Assembly (NCBI GenBank): GCA_964036295.1 | Contig: OZ038464.1 | Span: 24,068,008 to 24,132,007 of the forward strand | From: Plumapathes pennacea | Lineage: Eukaryota; Cnidaria; Anthozoa; Antipatharia; Myriopathidae | Direction of reading: 5' to 3' | Length of the DNA: 64,000 bases | Part shown: positions 63,739 through 64,000 of the stretch, in pieces | How positions within the stretch are numbered: the first letter of the stretch is position 1 | How the letters are laid out: each line of letters opens with the position of its first letter | The notes under the pieces: model-generated | Seen by the model: the letters and a program-made list of their open reading frames with translations, nothing else | Database searches by the model: none | Told to the model about the DNA's origin: nothing | Translations under genes and position numbers: made by a program

Positions 63739-64000
63739 GTAAGGATGATCAATAGGGCTTCTATCCCTGGGCGCGCTTATTTGGGCCTATTCCGGAATGG
63801 GATTAGTGGTGCTGATCGATGAAATCTTCATCTGGGAGCTGATCTGACTGTAGCGGTAGCCGTTTTACAGGCTGAAAAATGATTCAAAACAATTTGGAAC
63901 AAAAATTCCCAGAGAACAATCAGCTGTTTGGGCTATTCCTTTGTCCGAAACATGAAGTCTTTGGCTGCAAAAAGGTCTAGACATTTCGCTCACTGTTTTT

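Overview
This window is animal nuclear DNA, most likely from a cnidarian and probably a stony coral. It is AT-rich, with short exons in long introns (GT-AG, one GC-AG) and many small foldback, MITE-like and tRNA-derived repeats. It also carries an anthozoan-style pair of homeobox genes. There is no bacterial, viral or CRISPR content. The organism call is inference from gene content and repeat style; no search was possible.

Layout. (1) 446-1409, + strand: the last three coding exons of an unrecognised gene whose protein ends in a Ser/Arg-rich, low-complexity tail. (2) 10116-12872 and 16150-19677, both - strand: two complete two-exon ANTP-class homeobox genes in tandem. The first is Mnx/HB9-like and the second is a clear Rough (ro) homologue. 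Each starts with an engrailed-homology-1-like repressor motif and has a phase-1 intron between that exon and the homeodomain exon. (3) 26831-27715, + strand: SEC61G, the gamma subunit of the ER translocon, with a probable extra intron in its 3' UTR that carries a MITE. (4) 30155-63738, + strand, running off the right edge: a collagen gene with 49 exons recognised. These are a signal-peptide exon, a tiny linker exon and 47 Gly-X-Y exons. From exon 6 onward every exon is 45, 54, 99 or 108 bp and starts on a whole Gly codon, which is the hallmark of fibrillar collagens. The C-propeptide should lie to the right of the window.

The stretches 1410-10115, 12873-16149, 19678-26830 and 28673-30154 hold no gene I can support. 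The large collagen introns are filled with foldback elements, (ATT)n tracts and minisatellites. The most striking is a 43-fold tandem array of a 3' splice site (57947-59163) directly in front of collagen exon 42. Two other introns of the same gene show smaller tandem duplications of their acceptors. The genes do not form one pathway: the homeobox pair are transcription factors, SEC61G serves secretory-protein entry (which collagen itself would use), and the collagen is an extracellular-matrix product.
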